NCBI RefSeq assembly: GCF_025460765.1
Contig: NZ_JAMWEG010000011.1
Location: 1-64,000 of the forward strand
DNA length: 64,000 nucleotides
Reading direction: 5' to 3'
Source of the DNA: Micromonospora sp. MA102
Lineage (GTDB): Bacteria; Actinomycetota; Actinomycetes; Mycobacteriales; Micromonosporaceae
Position 1 is the stretch's first letter. Every line of letters begins with the position of its first letter. The notes under the pieces are model-generated. The model did not search any database, was not told the DNA's origin, and saw only the letters and a program-made list of their open reading frames with translations. A program made the translations under genes and the position numbers. Positions 32,814 through 41,786 of this stretch are shown here, piece by piece.

Positions 32814-34121
32814 TCACGGTCGGCAGCGGAAAAGTCTTGGTTCTGCACGGTCCGCCGGGTGCGACGCAAGGGCCTCTGCGCGAGCCTGGAACAGCGTTCG
32901 CTCGTCCTCGTTGCGGGTCAGTTCCGCGGCCTGCTCGAATTCCGTCCGGGCCTCCGCGATCCGCCCGACCTGTGCCAGCAGCTCCCCGTGGACGGCCGGC
33001 AGCTGCGGGTACCCGCGGAGCGCCCGTTCTGCGCTCAGCGCTTCCACGATCGTCAGGCCGCGCACTGGATCGCCGGCCCTGCTGACCGCGACCGCCTGGT
33101 TGAGCCGGACCACCGGTGAGGGCCGCAGGTAGGCGAGGACCTCGTACAGGGCCGCAATCCGTTTCCAGTCGGTGTCAGCGGCGGTGTGCGACCGGGCGTG
33201 GCAGGCCGCGATGGCGGCCTGCACGGTGTACGGGCCACCGCCGAGCGACTCGGCACGTTCCAGGGCGGTCAGCCCGCGCCGGATCAGCAGCCGGTCCCAG
33301 CGGCGCCGGTCCTGATCGTCGAGCAGGACCGGCCGGCCGGCGTCGTCGGTGCGGGCGGGTAGCCGCGACGCCTGCAGCTCCATCAGGGCGAGGAGCCCGT
33401 GGACCTCCGGCTCGTCCGGAAGCAGCCCGGCCAGCACGCGCCCGAGGCGCATCGCCTCCCGGCAGAGCGCCGGCTGTGTCCAGTCGGCGCCGCCGGTCGC
33501 GGCGTAGCCCTCGTTGAAGATGAGGTAGAGCACCCCGAGGACCGTGCTCGTCCGGTCCGTGATCTCGGCCGGTGTCGGCATGGTGAACCGCACGCCGGCC
33601 GTCGCGAGCGTCCGTTTGGCACGCACGATGCGCTGGGCGGCGGTGGCCTCCGGGATGAGGAAAGCTCGCGCAATCTCCGTCGTACTCAGCCCGCCCAGCA
33701 GGCGCAGGGTAAGCGCGACGCGCGCCTCGGTGGACAGGACCGGATGTGCCGCGGTGAAGATGAGGCGGAGCAGGTCGTCGCCGATGTGGTCGTCGAGGGA
33801 GTCCAGGAGCTCGTCCTCGCCGTCGCGCTCCTGCCGGACGGCGTCAGCGCCCAGGACGGCGAGCTTGCCGGCGTACTGCTGGCGGCGCCGCACCGTATCG
33901 ATGGCCCGGTGCTTCCCGGTGGCTCGCAGCCACGGGCCCGGATCGGTGGGGACACCGTCACGGGGCCACTGCTCAAGCGCGACCACGAAGGTGTCCTGGA
34001 CGAGCTCCTCGGCGAGCCCGACGTCGCCGACGAGCCGGGCGAGGCTCGCGACGAGCCTCGCCGACTCGATCCGCCACACCGCTTCGAGCACGTGGCGCAC
34101 TGCCGCAGGATCGGTGCTCAC
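32814..34121 (-). CDS. ECF42-type RNA polymerase sigma factor with C-terminal DUF6596/TPR region
   Basis: A 435-aa ECF sigma factor. Residues 10-75 form sigma region 2 (LVGDVGLAEELVQDTFVVAL; WLRATGKHRAIDTVRRR). Residues 120-175 form region 4 (ALTLRLLGGLSTTEIARAFL; TAAQRIVRAKRTL). Residues 185-420 carry the helical extension that defines ECF42 (LYLIFNEGYAATGG; GLLALMELQASRLPARTD), ending in TPR-like repeats. Typical ECF groups lack this extension, and no anti-sigma gene is present, as expected for ECF42. GTG 34121 has GGAGG about 9 nt upstream. The DGPF gene lies 22 bp upstream on the same strand, the hallmark partner of ECF42. Confidence 0.92.
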   Translation of the reverse strand: MSTDPAAVRHVLEAVWRIESARLVASLARLVGDVGLAEELVQDTFVVALEQWPRDGVPTDPGPWLRATGKHRAIDTVRRRQQYAGKLAVLGADAVRQERDGEDELLDSLDDHIGDDLLRLIFTAAHPVLSTEARVALTLRLLGGLSTTEIARAFLIPEATAAQRIVRAKRTLATAGVRFTMPTPAEITDRTSTVLGVLYLIFNEGYAATGGADWTQPALCREAMRLGRVLAGLLPDEPEVHGLLALMELQASRLPARTDDAGRPVLLDDQDRRRWDRLLIRRGLTALERAESLGGGPYTVQAAIAACHARSHTAADTDWKRIAALYEVLAYLRPSPVVRLNQAVAVSRAGDPVRGLTIVEALSAERALRGYPQLPAVHGELLAQVGRIAEARTEFEQAAELTRNEDERTLFQARAEALASHPADRAEPRLFRCRP

Positions 34122-34143
34122 GGGTGCGGTCCTCCGTCGATCG

Positions 34144-34515
34144 TCACGCCGGTGCCGGGAAGTCTTCCGGACCGAACAGTTTCAGGATGTCGACCTCGCC
34201 CTCCCAGCCGGGCCACAGATCGCGGTGCGCCTTGAGGAACCGCGCGGCCCATTCGACCACCTCCTCCTTCGACTGCACATCGTAGATCGCGTAGCTGATG
34301 ACCTCCTTCGACTCTGCGAACGGCCCGTCAATCGCCGTGAGTTCACTCCCGACCAGACTGAGCCGGGCGCCGCTCGCGCTCGGTGCCAGGCCCGCGGTGT
34401 CCAGGAGGGCGCCTGCCTGGGTGGCGTCCTGTCCCAAGGTCATGATGGCCTCCATCAGCTCGGGCGGTGGGGGCGTGGTGGAGTGCCTGCCGCGGAGCAA
34501 CGTCAGGTAGCGCAT
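34144..34515 (-). CDS. DGPF domain (YCII-related) protein, ECF42 partner
   Basis: A 123-aa protein beginning MRYLTLLRGRHS with the DGPF signature in LTAIDGPFAESKEVISYAIY near residue 65 and a C-terminal EVDILKLFGPEDF. YCII/DGPF proteins accompany ECF42 sigma factors and are typical members of their regulons. It is 22 bp upstream of the sigma gene and 13 bp downstream of the DUF998 gene, so all three likely share a transcript. Biochemical role unknown. Confidence 0.9.
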   Translation of the reverse strand: MRYLTLLRGRHSTTPPPPELMEAIMTLGQDATQAGALLDTAGLAPSASGARLSLVGSELTAIDGPFAESKEVISYAIYDVQSKEEVVEWAARFLKAHRDLWPGWEGEVDILKLFGPEDFPAPA

Positions 34516-34528
34516 GTCATCTCTCCTA

Positions 34529-35188
34529 TCAGAGGGAACGGCGATAGTAGGCGAAGATCGTCGAGAGCCAGACGGAAGCCAGGATCACAGCGGCGGTGAA
34601 GGTCAGCAACGCCCAGGAGGCCCCACCGGTGGCGGCCATAGCGACGAACAGGACCAGGAACAGGGTGCCGGTGACGTGCGAGAATGCCGCCAGCCTTGGA
34701 CGATTCTCCCGGCGCAGGCGGCGCCCGAGGAACTGGCACGCCCCGAACAGGCCGACGAAGCCGATGCCGCCGACGACGAAGTGCAGGATTCCGTGCCAGC
34801 TCACCGGCACCACCTCCGGCGTGCCGGCCGGGAAGCCGCGGCCCGGATCCGCGCGAAAAATTCCGGCACCTACCATGCCGGCGCCGTACAGCGCGAGCAG
34901 CGCTGCCGCCGTCTGACTCCTGAGCGCCTGTGACAGACCGGTCGCGCCTGCGACGACGAGCGCGCCGGACACCACCAGGTTCGCACTGTGCACCCAGCCG
35001 AAGGATCCGTTGGCCAGCATGCTCCACGCGTGTCGGGAGGGATCGAAGCCGTCTCTGACCGCGACCTCGATCAGGGACACCACGACGTACAGCGGTCCCG
35101 CGACCAGGCCGGCGGTCAGCAGCTTCCGCCGTCGCCCAGGATCTGACCTGCCCGGGGCCGTGATAGGTAGGTGCGCGGTCGACAGCAT
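34529..35188 (-). CDS. DUF998 family membrane protein
   Basis: A 219-aa integral membrane protein with about six helices (LLTAGLVAGPLYVVVSLIEV; VHSANLVVSGALVVAGATG; LLALYGAGMVGAGIF). It has the DUF998 signature R-D-G-F-D-P-S-R-H-A-W-S-M-L-A-N-G, then FRADPGRGFP and HGILHFVVGGIGF. GGGGAG precedes ATG 35188. First gene of the DUF998-DGPF-ECF42 set, possibly a target of the sigma factor. Function unknown. Confidence 0.88.
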   Translation of the reverse strand: MLSTAHLPITAPGRSDPGRRRKLLTAGLVAGPLYVVVSLIEVAVRDGFDPSRHAWSMLANGSFGWVHSANLVVSGALVVAGATGLSQALRSQTAAALLALYGAGMVGAGIFRADPGRGFPAGTPEVVPVSWHGILHFVVGGIGFVGLFGACQFLGRRLRRENRPRLAAFSHVTGTLFLVLFVAMAATGGASWALLTFTAAVILASVWLSTIFAYYRRSL

Positions 35189-35785
35189 GGTGGTCTCCCC
35201 ACAGAACGGGCCGCTTCCCGGCCTTCAACCTGTAGCTCGAATGGCAGGACCCCGTTTCGACACGCTGTCCGGAAAATCTAGAAGGAACTTCGCCGCATGC
35301 AATCGCGCACCAGCTCCACAGATGCGAGTAGGCGATCATGCGCGGATCTGCCGCGACCCGCGTGGGCGTGGATAGGCGGCAAAGCCGAGCAGCGCCTGCG
35401 GGTCCGCAGCGGCCGGCACGCGCGATCGTCGACAGCCATCACGCGGATTGCACGGTGCTGGCGAACCCGGAGGGCGGCCTCACCGACACGGTCGCCTTCG
35501 CCGCAGCTTCGGCGCTACCAGAGCCTCACCGCACCTGTTAGCCGCAGTTGGCGAGGATCTCCACCAGATCGCCGTCCGGTTCCCAACGAGCTCGGCGTGT
35601 CAGAAGTCGGGCGACGTCATCAGCGGCTGCAGCGCTCTCGGCGGGGCCGCGGTGCTAAGGCTCCACCCTGGGCAGCCGCCTCCTCGCGCTGCCCCGGCCG
35701 CGTACCTGTGCGACAACGATGCCACTCGCGCCTCCACTGTCGCGCTATGCGCAGCTGGTCGGATGAGGGTGACGCGGCGCCGGTG
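35189..35785. other. Intergenic stretch without supported gene
   Basis: About 600 bases. The open frames here have no recognisable domain and no convincing ribosome site. It may hold the DUF998 promoter (near 35200-35280, which is locally AT-richer), but I cannot identify boxes with confidence. Confidence 0.4.
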
Positions 35786-36682
35786 TCAGCGGCCCCGCAG
35801 CTTGTCCCACACTGTCCGTCTGGGCTGTGGCTGCGCCGAGGGCAGCACGTCTTCGGCAAGCATCCGCCGGGCCGCGTCGCGCGTGGCGGCGGACAGGTCC
35901 GGAGTCACGCACGCAAGCTGCGCCAGCGACGTCGCGATGAGCACGGGCCGGGTCTGTTGCGCCGTAAACGCTTCCTCGAAGCGCTCGGCCACCAGCGCGG
36001 CGACGCCGGCCCGTTGCGCCGGGTCCGTCCACGCCGAGGCCACCAGCGCGTAGACGGCCGCCTCGGTGGTCCAGTCCTCGACGCCGAAGACGATGTCAGC
36101 CAGCAGCCCCGTTTCACCCCGGTGCAGCAGGCCAAGGCAGCACCACGCCTGTACGGTCCGCTCCCACACGGACATCCGTGTGCGCACCGGCGACTGCGGC
36201 GGGTGGACGAGCAAAGACAACAACTCTTTGACGGGTACCTCGCGCAGCCGCGCCGCCGCATGCAAGGTGACCGCAGGCGGGCCCCAGGACCGCTGCGCGG
36301 CAAGCTCCGTCACCACCCCTGCGGCGTCCGGGTCGGGCGGGGGCAGGGCCGCGGTCTCCCGGGTACCGTCGTAATGCCACAGCATGGCGCCGCCTGGACG
36401 CAAGGGTTGGCGCGGATCGGGTTCGCCTGGGCGGCCCATGGCGATGACGATGCCCGGGCAGCGTCGCCGTACCAGGGCGATCGCGCTCGGCGGCTCCATC
36501 GCGGAGATCCCGATCTCCGTCGCCATCTGCTGGGGACCGAGTCCGGCGACGGCGTTGATGCTCGACGCCTTGCCGGCGGGCACAAAGCCTAGCCACGCAA
36601 TGTCGCGGGCCTCCTCGAAATAACCGGCATTGACGCGCTCCATCAGCTGGCCTAGGTCGCGTGCGCCATGATCAGCAGGCAT
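35786..36682 (-). CDS. Hypothetical protein (298 aa)
   Basis: A 298-aa soluble protein starting MPADHGARDLGQLMERVNAG, with an INAVAGLGPQQMATEIGISA helix pair, a CPGIVIAMGRPGEP strand and several helical segments resembling HEAT/armadillo-like packing (TVQAWCCLGLLHRGETGLL; AVYALVASAWTDPAQRAGVA). I do not recognise the family. ATG 36682 is chosen because the longer upstream frame begins with Arg-rich sequence unlike the rest. It stands alone. Confidence 0.6.
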   Translation of the reverse strand: MPADHGARDLGQLMERVNAGYFEEARDIAWLGFVPAGKASSINAVAGLGPQQMATEIGISAMEPPSAIALVRRRCPGIVIAMGRPGEPDPRQPLRPGGAMLWHYDGTRETAALPPPDPDAAGVVTELAAQRSWGPPAVTLHAAARLREVPVKELLSLLVHPPQSPVRTRMSVWERTVQAWCCLGLLHRGETGLLADIVFGVEDWTTEAAVYALVASAWTDPAQRAGVAALVAERFEEAFTAQQTRPVLIATSLAQLACVTPDLSAATRDAARRMLAEDVLPSAQPQPRRTVWDKLRGR

Positions 36683-36834
36683 GCGGGCCAGCCTAGACCG
36701 CCACCGCCGGCGACGCTGCCCGAGCGGCGATCCGGCCCGCGTCTCGCGACTGTGAAACATGTTCACCGATCTGGCCGTGCTCGCGGTAACGATGTCGCTA
36801 CGGTGCTGATGAGGGCCGCGCCGAAAAGTGGCTC

Positions 36835-36933
36835 GTGACAGTCAAGCCGTTCCAGGGCAAGATCACCCTCGATGTCCGCGACTCGCTACCGGACTGGGCA
36901 GCGCTGCGCCTATCTGGATGTGGCCGGGGCTGA
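36835..36933 (+). pseudogene. Arylsulfatase N-terminal remnant
   Basis: GTG 36835 opens a 32-codon frame, VTVKPFQGKITLDVRDSLPDWAAL, and ends at TGA 36931. This resembles the start of type I sulfatases, which begin F-x-G-K-I-x-x-x-V-x-D-S-x-P-x-W and continue to the PPKAPEGAPN segment. The remainder is gone. Only about 25 residues match, so this is a tentative remnant, lying at the left edge of the methyltransferase and conjugation block. Confidence 0.35.
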
Positions 36934-36994
36934 CGCGGGCTCTTCGCGGGCAGCCCTATGGGGCGCCCGCGAAGAGTTCCGGGTGGTGTGGTGG

Positions 36995-38183
36995 TCAGCG
37001 GTGGCGGCAGAGCAGGAGCCGCAGGGCGGTCGCCGCTTGGGTGGGGACGACGCCGTTGCCGAGGAGGCGTAACGCGCCGGTGCGTGGGAGGTCGAGCGTG
37101 GGGTCGGTGACCCAGTGGGCGGGTAGGCCCATGAGCCATTCCACGAACGGCGGTGCGAGCACGGGTTTGCCGTGCTGGCCGGGTTGGGTGGGCGCGGGAA
37201 CGGGCCGGCCGATCAGAAGCTCCCAGCGTGCGATCGCGGGCGCGTAGATCCCCCAGGTCGCCTCATCGGGTGTTCCCAGGCTGCTGGTAGCGAGCTGCGC
37301 GACGGTGGTGCGTAGGTCGGGGCCGCCGTCGCCGTGGTGGCCGGGGCCTCGCGCGTCGGAGGCCCGGGGCGTCGGTAGGGCAGGCGCTGCACATCGCACG
37401 GCCGCGGACGGCAGGGTGAGGTCGCCGTGCGAGCCCCGTTGTCCCGGGCAGCCTTTCTGCCCGTCTGTCGCCCGCGGCGTGGGCAGGAGCACCTGTGACA
37501 GCGGCGGCCGGAAGCCGTTACCTGCGCGGCCGGGGGTGCCGGTGTCGCTGGCGCGTGGGGTCGGCAACAGGTCGTGGCGGGTGTCGTGGGGTTCGATGAC
37601 GTCGGGCAGCCCGTTCTGGTGTCCGGGTCCCTTGCCATCACGGGCGCAGGGCGTGGGCAGCGTCCGCATCCTCTCCCCCGCCTCTGGTGCTGGCGAGCAG
37701 GAACAGCCGGTCCCGTCGGTGCGCGGCGCCGATGTCGGATGCGCGTAGGCACATCCAGCTCGTGTCGTACCCGAGCGCGGCCAGGTCGGTGTGGACGACG
37801 TCGAGTCCGCGCCTGCGCAGGGCGGCGACGTTCTCCACGAACACGAGCGGGGGTCGAAGAAGGCGAAGGCCTTTGGTGATGTGCTGCCAGAGGCTGGAGT
37901 GGGGGCCGGTGATGCCGGCGCGCTTGCCGGCGTTGGAGATGTCCTGACAGGGGAAGCCTGCGGTGAGGACGTCAACGGGCGGGACGCGGGTCCAGTCGAC
38001 GGTGCGAATGTCGCCGAGGTTGGGCACGCCAGGCCAGTGGTGGGCGCAGACGGTGCGGGCGTGTCGGTCGGTTTCGGCGTACCAGGCGAGGTGGCCGCCG
38101 AGCACCAGTTCGACGGCCAGGTCGAGGCCGCCGTAGCCGGTGCACAGCGAACCGATCCGCGGCCCGGGAACGCGGTCACTCAC
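36995..38183 (-). CDS. DNA (cytosine-5) methyltransferase, split by a one-base frameshift
   Basis: The N-terminal half (38183 to about 37680) reads IGSLCTGYGGLDLAVELVLG (SAM motif I), LTAGFPCQDISNAGKRAG (catalytic Pro-Cys, motif IV), FVENVAAL (ENV, motif VI) and IGAAHRRDRLFLLA (motif VIII). The C-terminal half (to 36995) continues in another frame: ERMRTLPTPCARDGKG, repeated LLPTPRASD target-recognition strands, FVEWLMGLPAHWV (motif IX) and LLGNGVVPTQAATALRLLL (motif X). The frames meet at a C5 run on the plus strand (37675-37679); removing one base restores a single protein of about 395 aa typical of actinophage/ICE methyltransferases. GTG 38183 has GGAGG 4 nt upstream. As given, the product would stop at 198 codons and be inactive. 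Confidence 0.8.
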
Positions 38184-38230
38184 GCCACCTCCCGCGCACC
38201 GGTGCGGACGTTGGCGCCCGGCGGTGGTCG

Positions 38231-39226
38231 TCATTCATCGGCGACCTCAGCGGGTAGTTCCGGCCGGCGGAAGATCAACACATCCTCGTGGGTGATCAGG
38301 TGCAGCGGGGTGCCGGCGGTGCGGGCCTTGCGCACGGCTTGAAGTTGGAAGAACGACGGCCGGGCGACGAGCCGCCCGTCGCGGACCGCGGCGAGCAGGG
38401 CGACGCACCGCTCGGTCGGGGCTAGGCCGGCGCGCAGGCCAGCGGCGATGACCGCGGACGGCAGGTCCACGAGCTGGCCGTTCTTGCGCCAGGGACGGGC
38501 GGTGACCACCACGGTGCCGCCGGGGCGCAGCAGCACCGCGCAGCCGGACAGGATCTCCTCGAACCCGTCGGTGAGACCGGTGAGGTCCCGGTAAGCGAGG
38601 TTCCCGCGGTCGGTGCCGTCGTTGTAGGCGTTGTCAAACTTCGCCACCCCGTCGGCGCCGGGCCGGACGAGGCCGTGAACGGTGGGCCCGTACGGCGGTG
38701 AGGTGACGACCAGGGCGACCCGCCCAGTGAGGGCGGCGGGCAGCAGCGATCGCAGGCGGGTGGCGTCGCCGCGGACCACGGAGGCCCGGCCGCCGGCGCC
38801 CTGTTGCTGTGCCTGGGTGATGTTGGCGTCCGCGATGTTCGACCATCGCGGCTCGTATTCCACCCCGATCGCGTCGCGGCCCGCGTGGATGGCCTCGACC
38901 AGGGTGGTGCCGATCCCGCACATCGGGTCGAGGACCAGGTCGCCGGTCCGGGTGTAGGCGTGCACCGCGTGGGCGGCGATCGCAGGGAGCATCCGGGCGG
39001 GGTGCTTGACCGACTCGGCGACGTACCGGCCGCGGCGCTGCACCGGCCCGGTCTGCTGCGCGGTCGCCCACACCGACAGACCCTCCGGTCCGTCCGGCGC
39101 CCGGTGACGTCCGCTGTCCTCGCGGTGACCGCCGTCGTACCTGTGCTGGCCGGGGTGGGCGTCCTCGGCGTCGCCGGGCCGGCCCTGGCCGAGTGGGAAG
39201 GGTGTGTGATCAGCCACGACCCTCAC
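38231..39226 (-). CDS. DNA methyltransferase (N4/N6-type, SAM dependent)
   Basis: A 331-aa protein with a disordered, Gly/His/Asp-rich first 60 residues. It then has HPARMLPAIAAHAVHAYTRT, DLVLDPMCGIGTTLVEAIHA (SAM-binding motif I, here D-P-M-C-G-I-G) and ALVVTSPPYGPTVHGLV (catalytic S-P-P-Y). The order FxGxG before SPPY and the C-terminal LHLITHEDVLIF strand fit amino-methyltransferases acting on adenine N6 or cytosine N4. GTG 39226 overlaps the upstream gene by 17 nt; GTG 39217 is an alternative. No restriction endonuclease is nearby, so self-protection of the element is likelier than a restriction system. Confidence 0.85.
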   Translation of the reverse strand: MRVVADHTPFPLGQGRPGDAEDAHPGQHRYDGGHREDSGRHRAPDGPEGLSVWATAQQTGPVQRRGRYVAESVKHPARMLPAIAAHAVHAYTRTGDLVLDPMCGIGTTLVEAIHAGRDAIGVEYEPRWSNIADANITQAQQQGAGGRASVVRGDATRLRSLLPAALTGRVALVVTSPPYGPTVHGLVRPGADGVAKFDNAYNDGTDRGNLAYRDLTGLTDGFEEILSGCAVLLRPGGTVVVTARPWRKNGQLVDLPSAVIAAGLRAGLAPTERCVALLAAVRDGRLVARPSFFQLQAVRKARTAGTPLHLITHEDVLIFRRPELPAEVADE

Positions 39227-40121
39227 CGCCCTCGCACCGCCGCCGATTCGCCTGGCCGGTGGCCGGTCCGGGTACAGGGCTGAAGACCAGGAGGTCCGAG
39301 TGGACTTTCAGGTGCGCCACGGTCCACCGCTCGGGGCTGGCTTGCTGGGCGATCGTGAGGAGTTCCTCGTCGGTGACGTGGTAGATGAAGGTGTCCCCCT
39401 CGGTGTCGGCGACGACGGCGACGATGTGTTGCAGGTAGCCCAGGCCGACGGACGCGGCGGCGGTGGCCACCGGGGTGAAGTCCTCGGGCCCGACGGCCGT
39501 GGTGGTGGGGACGGTGACGACGAGGACGAGACAGCCGCCGGGGCGCAGGAGGCGCGCGCCAGCGGTCAGCAGCCATGCCAGCCGGATCCGGTTGGTGGCG
39601 TCTGCGGTGTCGAGGGGCCAGCAGGCCACGACGAGGCTGGTCGCCTCCTGCAGTGATGTGCCGTGGCGGGACGGGGTGGTCGGGTCGGTGGACGGGGGCA
39701 GGTCGGGGTCGGTGAGGTCGTCGCCGAACCAGGTGACCAGGTCCGGCAGGTCCCCGTCAGCGGGCGGCGCGGCCGGGTCGGGCGGGGTTCGTGCGGTGGC
39801 GGGGCCGATGATGAGGCTGGAGACGTCGGTGAACCAGCCGGGGTGGTGCCGGCGGCGGCCTGCGTGGCAGACGGCGGCCAAGGCGTGGTCGAAGGTGAGG
39901 TCGACGACCGGGTCGCCGGGGCGGCTGTAGGCGGCGACGAGCCGGTAGGCCAGCCGGGCACCGATGCTGCGGCCGGTGTCGGCGTCGGTGCGGGCGGTGC
40001 GCCACACGGTGACCGGCACCGGTGGGTCACCAGCGACCACGTCGGTCAGGGTCGGGTCTGCCTCGGGTGGGTCGACGGGCTGGACAGGGTCGTGGGGGTG
40101 CTGCGGTGTGTGCTCGCTCAT
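39210..40121 (-). CDS. Degenerate DNA methyltransferase-like protein
   Basis: A 303-aa protein that parallels the downstream methyltransferase in layout but has lost both catalytic motifs. At the motif-I position it reads YSRPGDPVVDLTFDHALAAV instead of D-P-M-C-G-I-G-T-T. At the SPPY position it reads SLVVACWPLDTADAT. The shared C-terminal strand (VAHLKVHSDLLVFSP) and LLRPGGCLVLVVTVP are kept. Overlap with the active gene (17 nt) implies coupled expression. It is probably a non-catalytic partner (DNA recognition or regulation); a decaying duplicate is possible, but the frame is intact with good codon use. Upstream lies the TGTCAG-rich control region. Confidence 0.65.
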   Translation of the reverse strand: MSEHTPQHPHDPVQPVDPPEADPTLTDVVAGDPPVPVTVWRTARTDADTGRSIGARLAYRLVAAYSRPGDPVVDLTFDHALAAVCHAGRRRHHPGWFTDVSSLIIGPATARTPPDPAAPPADGDLPDLVTWFGDDLTDPDLPPSTDPTTPSRHGTSLQEATSLVVACWPLDTADATNRIRLAWLLTAGARLLRPGGCLVLVVTVPTTTAVGPEDFTPVATAAASVGLGYLQHIVAVVADTEGDTFIYHVTDEELLTIAQQASPERWTVAHLKVHSDLLVFSPVPGPATGQANRRRCEGGEGRG

Positions 40122-40154
40122 GTGGATGTGGCTCCACGCCGCGCCCGTGGTGCG

Positions 40155-40770
40155 CTGACACCCTCAAATCGGCGTGTGTCAGCTGTGGCGGACACCCCTT
40201 GGCTCTGACGGAAGTCTGACAGCACCGCCGGGCGTGGCAGCGTGGTGCCCTGGCTCGGTCACACGTGCCCGGATGGTGTCACGCCCGCCCTGACCGAAGG
40301 TGACGGACAGCCATGGCGGCAGCGGTGGGATCCGTTGGAGGGCCGCCGCTGTCAGACATTCACCGCACCGGCGGTTGCCGCGCGTGTCAGGTCCAGCGCG
40401 GTGAGGCGATTTCATCGATGACCGCCATGTCTTTCACCCGTCGGTGCCGCTGTCAGACCTGGTGCGGCCGCCGTGTCGGGCGCCATGCCATGTTTCGCTA
40501 CATCAGCGCTGTCCGTCAGCAACAGCCTGAACGACGGCCACGGCAGACGCCGTTGTCAGGCCCTCGCTAGGTTCGGTTGAGAGGACGACATGGCTGTCAG
40601 GTCGGCCGGCGCGGCTACTGTCACCGCCAGGCCGCCGATGTCCAGCGCGCAGGTCAGAGCCGGTTTGTCAGGCCGTTGCCAGGATCCGACACGGACGACG
40701 GCAGCCGTCTGCGTTGATCCGTGGCAGTGCGGCGGCGTAGCGCTGTCGTACTACTGGCCTGGGCTGTCAG
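40155..40770. promoter_or_regulatory. Divergent control region with ten TGTCAG/CTGACA hexamers
   Basis: The 745-bp non-coding gap (40122-40866) between the methyltransferase-like operon and the sigma-like gene holds TGTCAG or its complement at 40155, 40177, 40216, 40350, 40385, 40451, 40554, 40595, 40666 and 40765. Random expectation for both strands is well under one. Spacing is irregular and no ORF here has coding character. It looks like an array of binding sites for an element-encoded DNA-binding protein, possibly combined with an origin or transfer function; that is inference. Confidence 0.6.
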
Positions 40771-40866
40771 AGGTCTGTGAGGGCGTTGTGGCCCGATCGA
40801 TGTCTTCCGCGCCGGTGTGACACCACCCCGGCGCGTAGCCGACGATCGCCTCTGGGAGTGTGTGAC

Positions 40867-41724
40867 ATGACCGTGTCCGACTCGGATTGGCCGGACTCGC
40901 CGCTGGACGCTGTCGAGGCCGCCTTCGCGGCACTGACCACGGGCCCCGCCCCCCTGACGCTCGACGTGGACAGACTCGGACCTGGCACCGGCTTGCCGGC
41001 CGGTGTCATGACACTGCCGGCGCTGCGGGACTGGCTGCTGCGCCATCCCCGCGCCTACGCGGCGCGTGACGCGGTGTGGCGGGACCTGGTTCGCCGCGCT
41101 CGCCTGGGCGGACCGTCCTGGGTAATCGCGGCGGTGGCGATGGCGATGCCAGCGCTGCGCCGGCATGCCGGACGGCTGCACGCGGGGTGGTCCGGTGACG
41201 GCGCCGACCTGGACGCGGAGATCCTCACCGGTTTCCTCGCCGCCTTGCGCGACCGCGTCGACCTGGCCAAGCCGGCCCCGTACGCCGCGTTGTGCATGGC
41301 CGCCTGGCGGGCCGGACACGAGATGCTGCGCCGCGCGGGCACCGCGGTGCCGGTGCAGGATCTGGAGCACGTCGTCGGCCCGCGCACGCCGCACGTCCCC
41401 TACGGCCACCCCGACCTCCTGGTTCGGCGGGCCGCGCGGCTCGGTCTGCTGGAGGCCAGTGACCTCGAGCCCTACATCGACCTGCGGCTCGGGGGCAGAG
41501 CGATCGAACCGATCGCCGCGCGTCTGGGCATCACCGTCGACGCGTTGCGCAAGCGGATGAACGGCATCGACCAGCGCCTGGCTGACGCCCTCGCGATGGG
41601 TCTGCTCAGCGGCGTCGTCTCGGCCAAGGCTCGCGAGTGGCTGCAGCACCAGGCCGCGCACCGCGCGCGCACTCGCGCCGGCCGCTCCGGCGCCCTGCGG
41701 AGCGCGCCTCGGGCAGCCGCCTGA
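40867..41724 (+). CDS. Element-borne sigma-70-like / helix-turn-helix regulator
   Basis: A 285-aa soluble, Ala/Arg-rich protein (MTVSDSDWPDSPLDAVEAAF...). Residues 60-150 are helical (SWVIAAVAMAMPALRRHAGR; APYAALCMAAWRAGHEMLRR). Residues 190-240 resemble a sigma region 4-type HTH (IDLRLGGRAIEPIAARLGIT followed by VDALRKRMNGID). GGGAG lies about 8 nt before ATG 40867. Divergent from the methyltransferases and upstream of the transfer genes, it is a good candidate to read the TGTCAG array. No established family could be named. Confidence 0.6.
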   Translation: MTVSDSDWPDSPLDAVEAAFAALTTGPAPLTLDVDRLGPGTGLPAGVMTLPALRDWLLRHPRAYAARDAVWRDLVRRARLGGPSWVIAAVAMAMPALRRHAGRLHAGWSGDGADLDAEILTGFLAALRDRVDLAKPAPYAALCMAAWRAGHEMLRRAGTAVPVQDLEHVVGPRTPHVPYGHPDLLVRRAARLGLLEASDLEPYIDLRLGGRAIEPIAARLGITVDALRKRMNGIDQRLADALAMGLLSGVVSAKAREWLQHQAAHRARTRAGRSGALRSAPRAAA

Positions 41725-41786
41725 CCCGGAAGGCTTGCCTCTGCCGCCTGGCGAATAGCAGGGACCGGAGGCAGGGCGTCGCGTGG

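Noticed and set aside
38183..40121. A complete restriction-modification system
   Set aside because: No restriction endonuclease or specificity subunit is encoded next to the methyltransferases.
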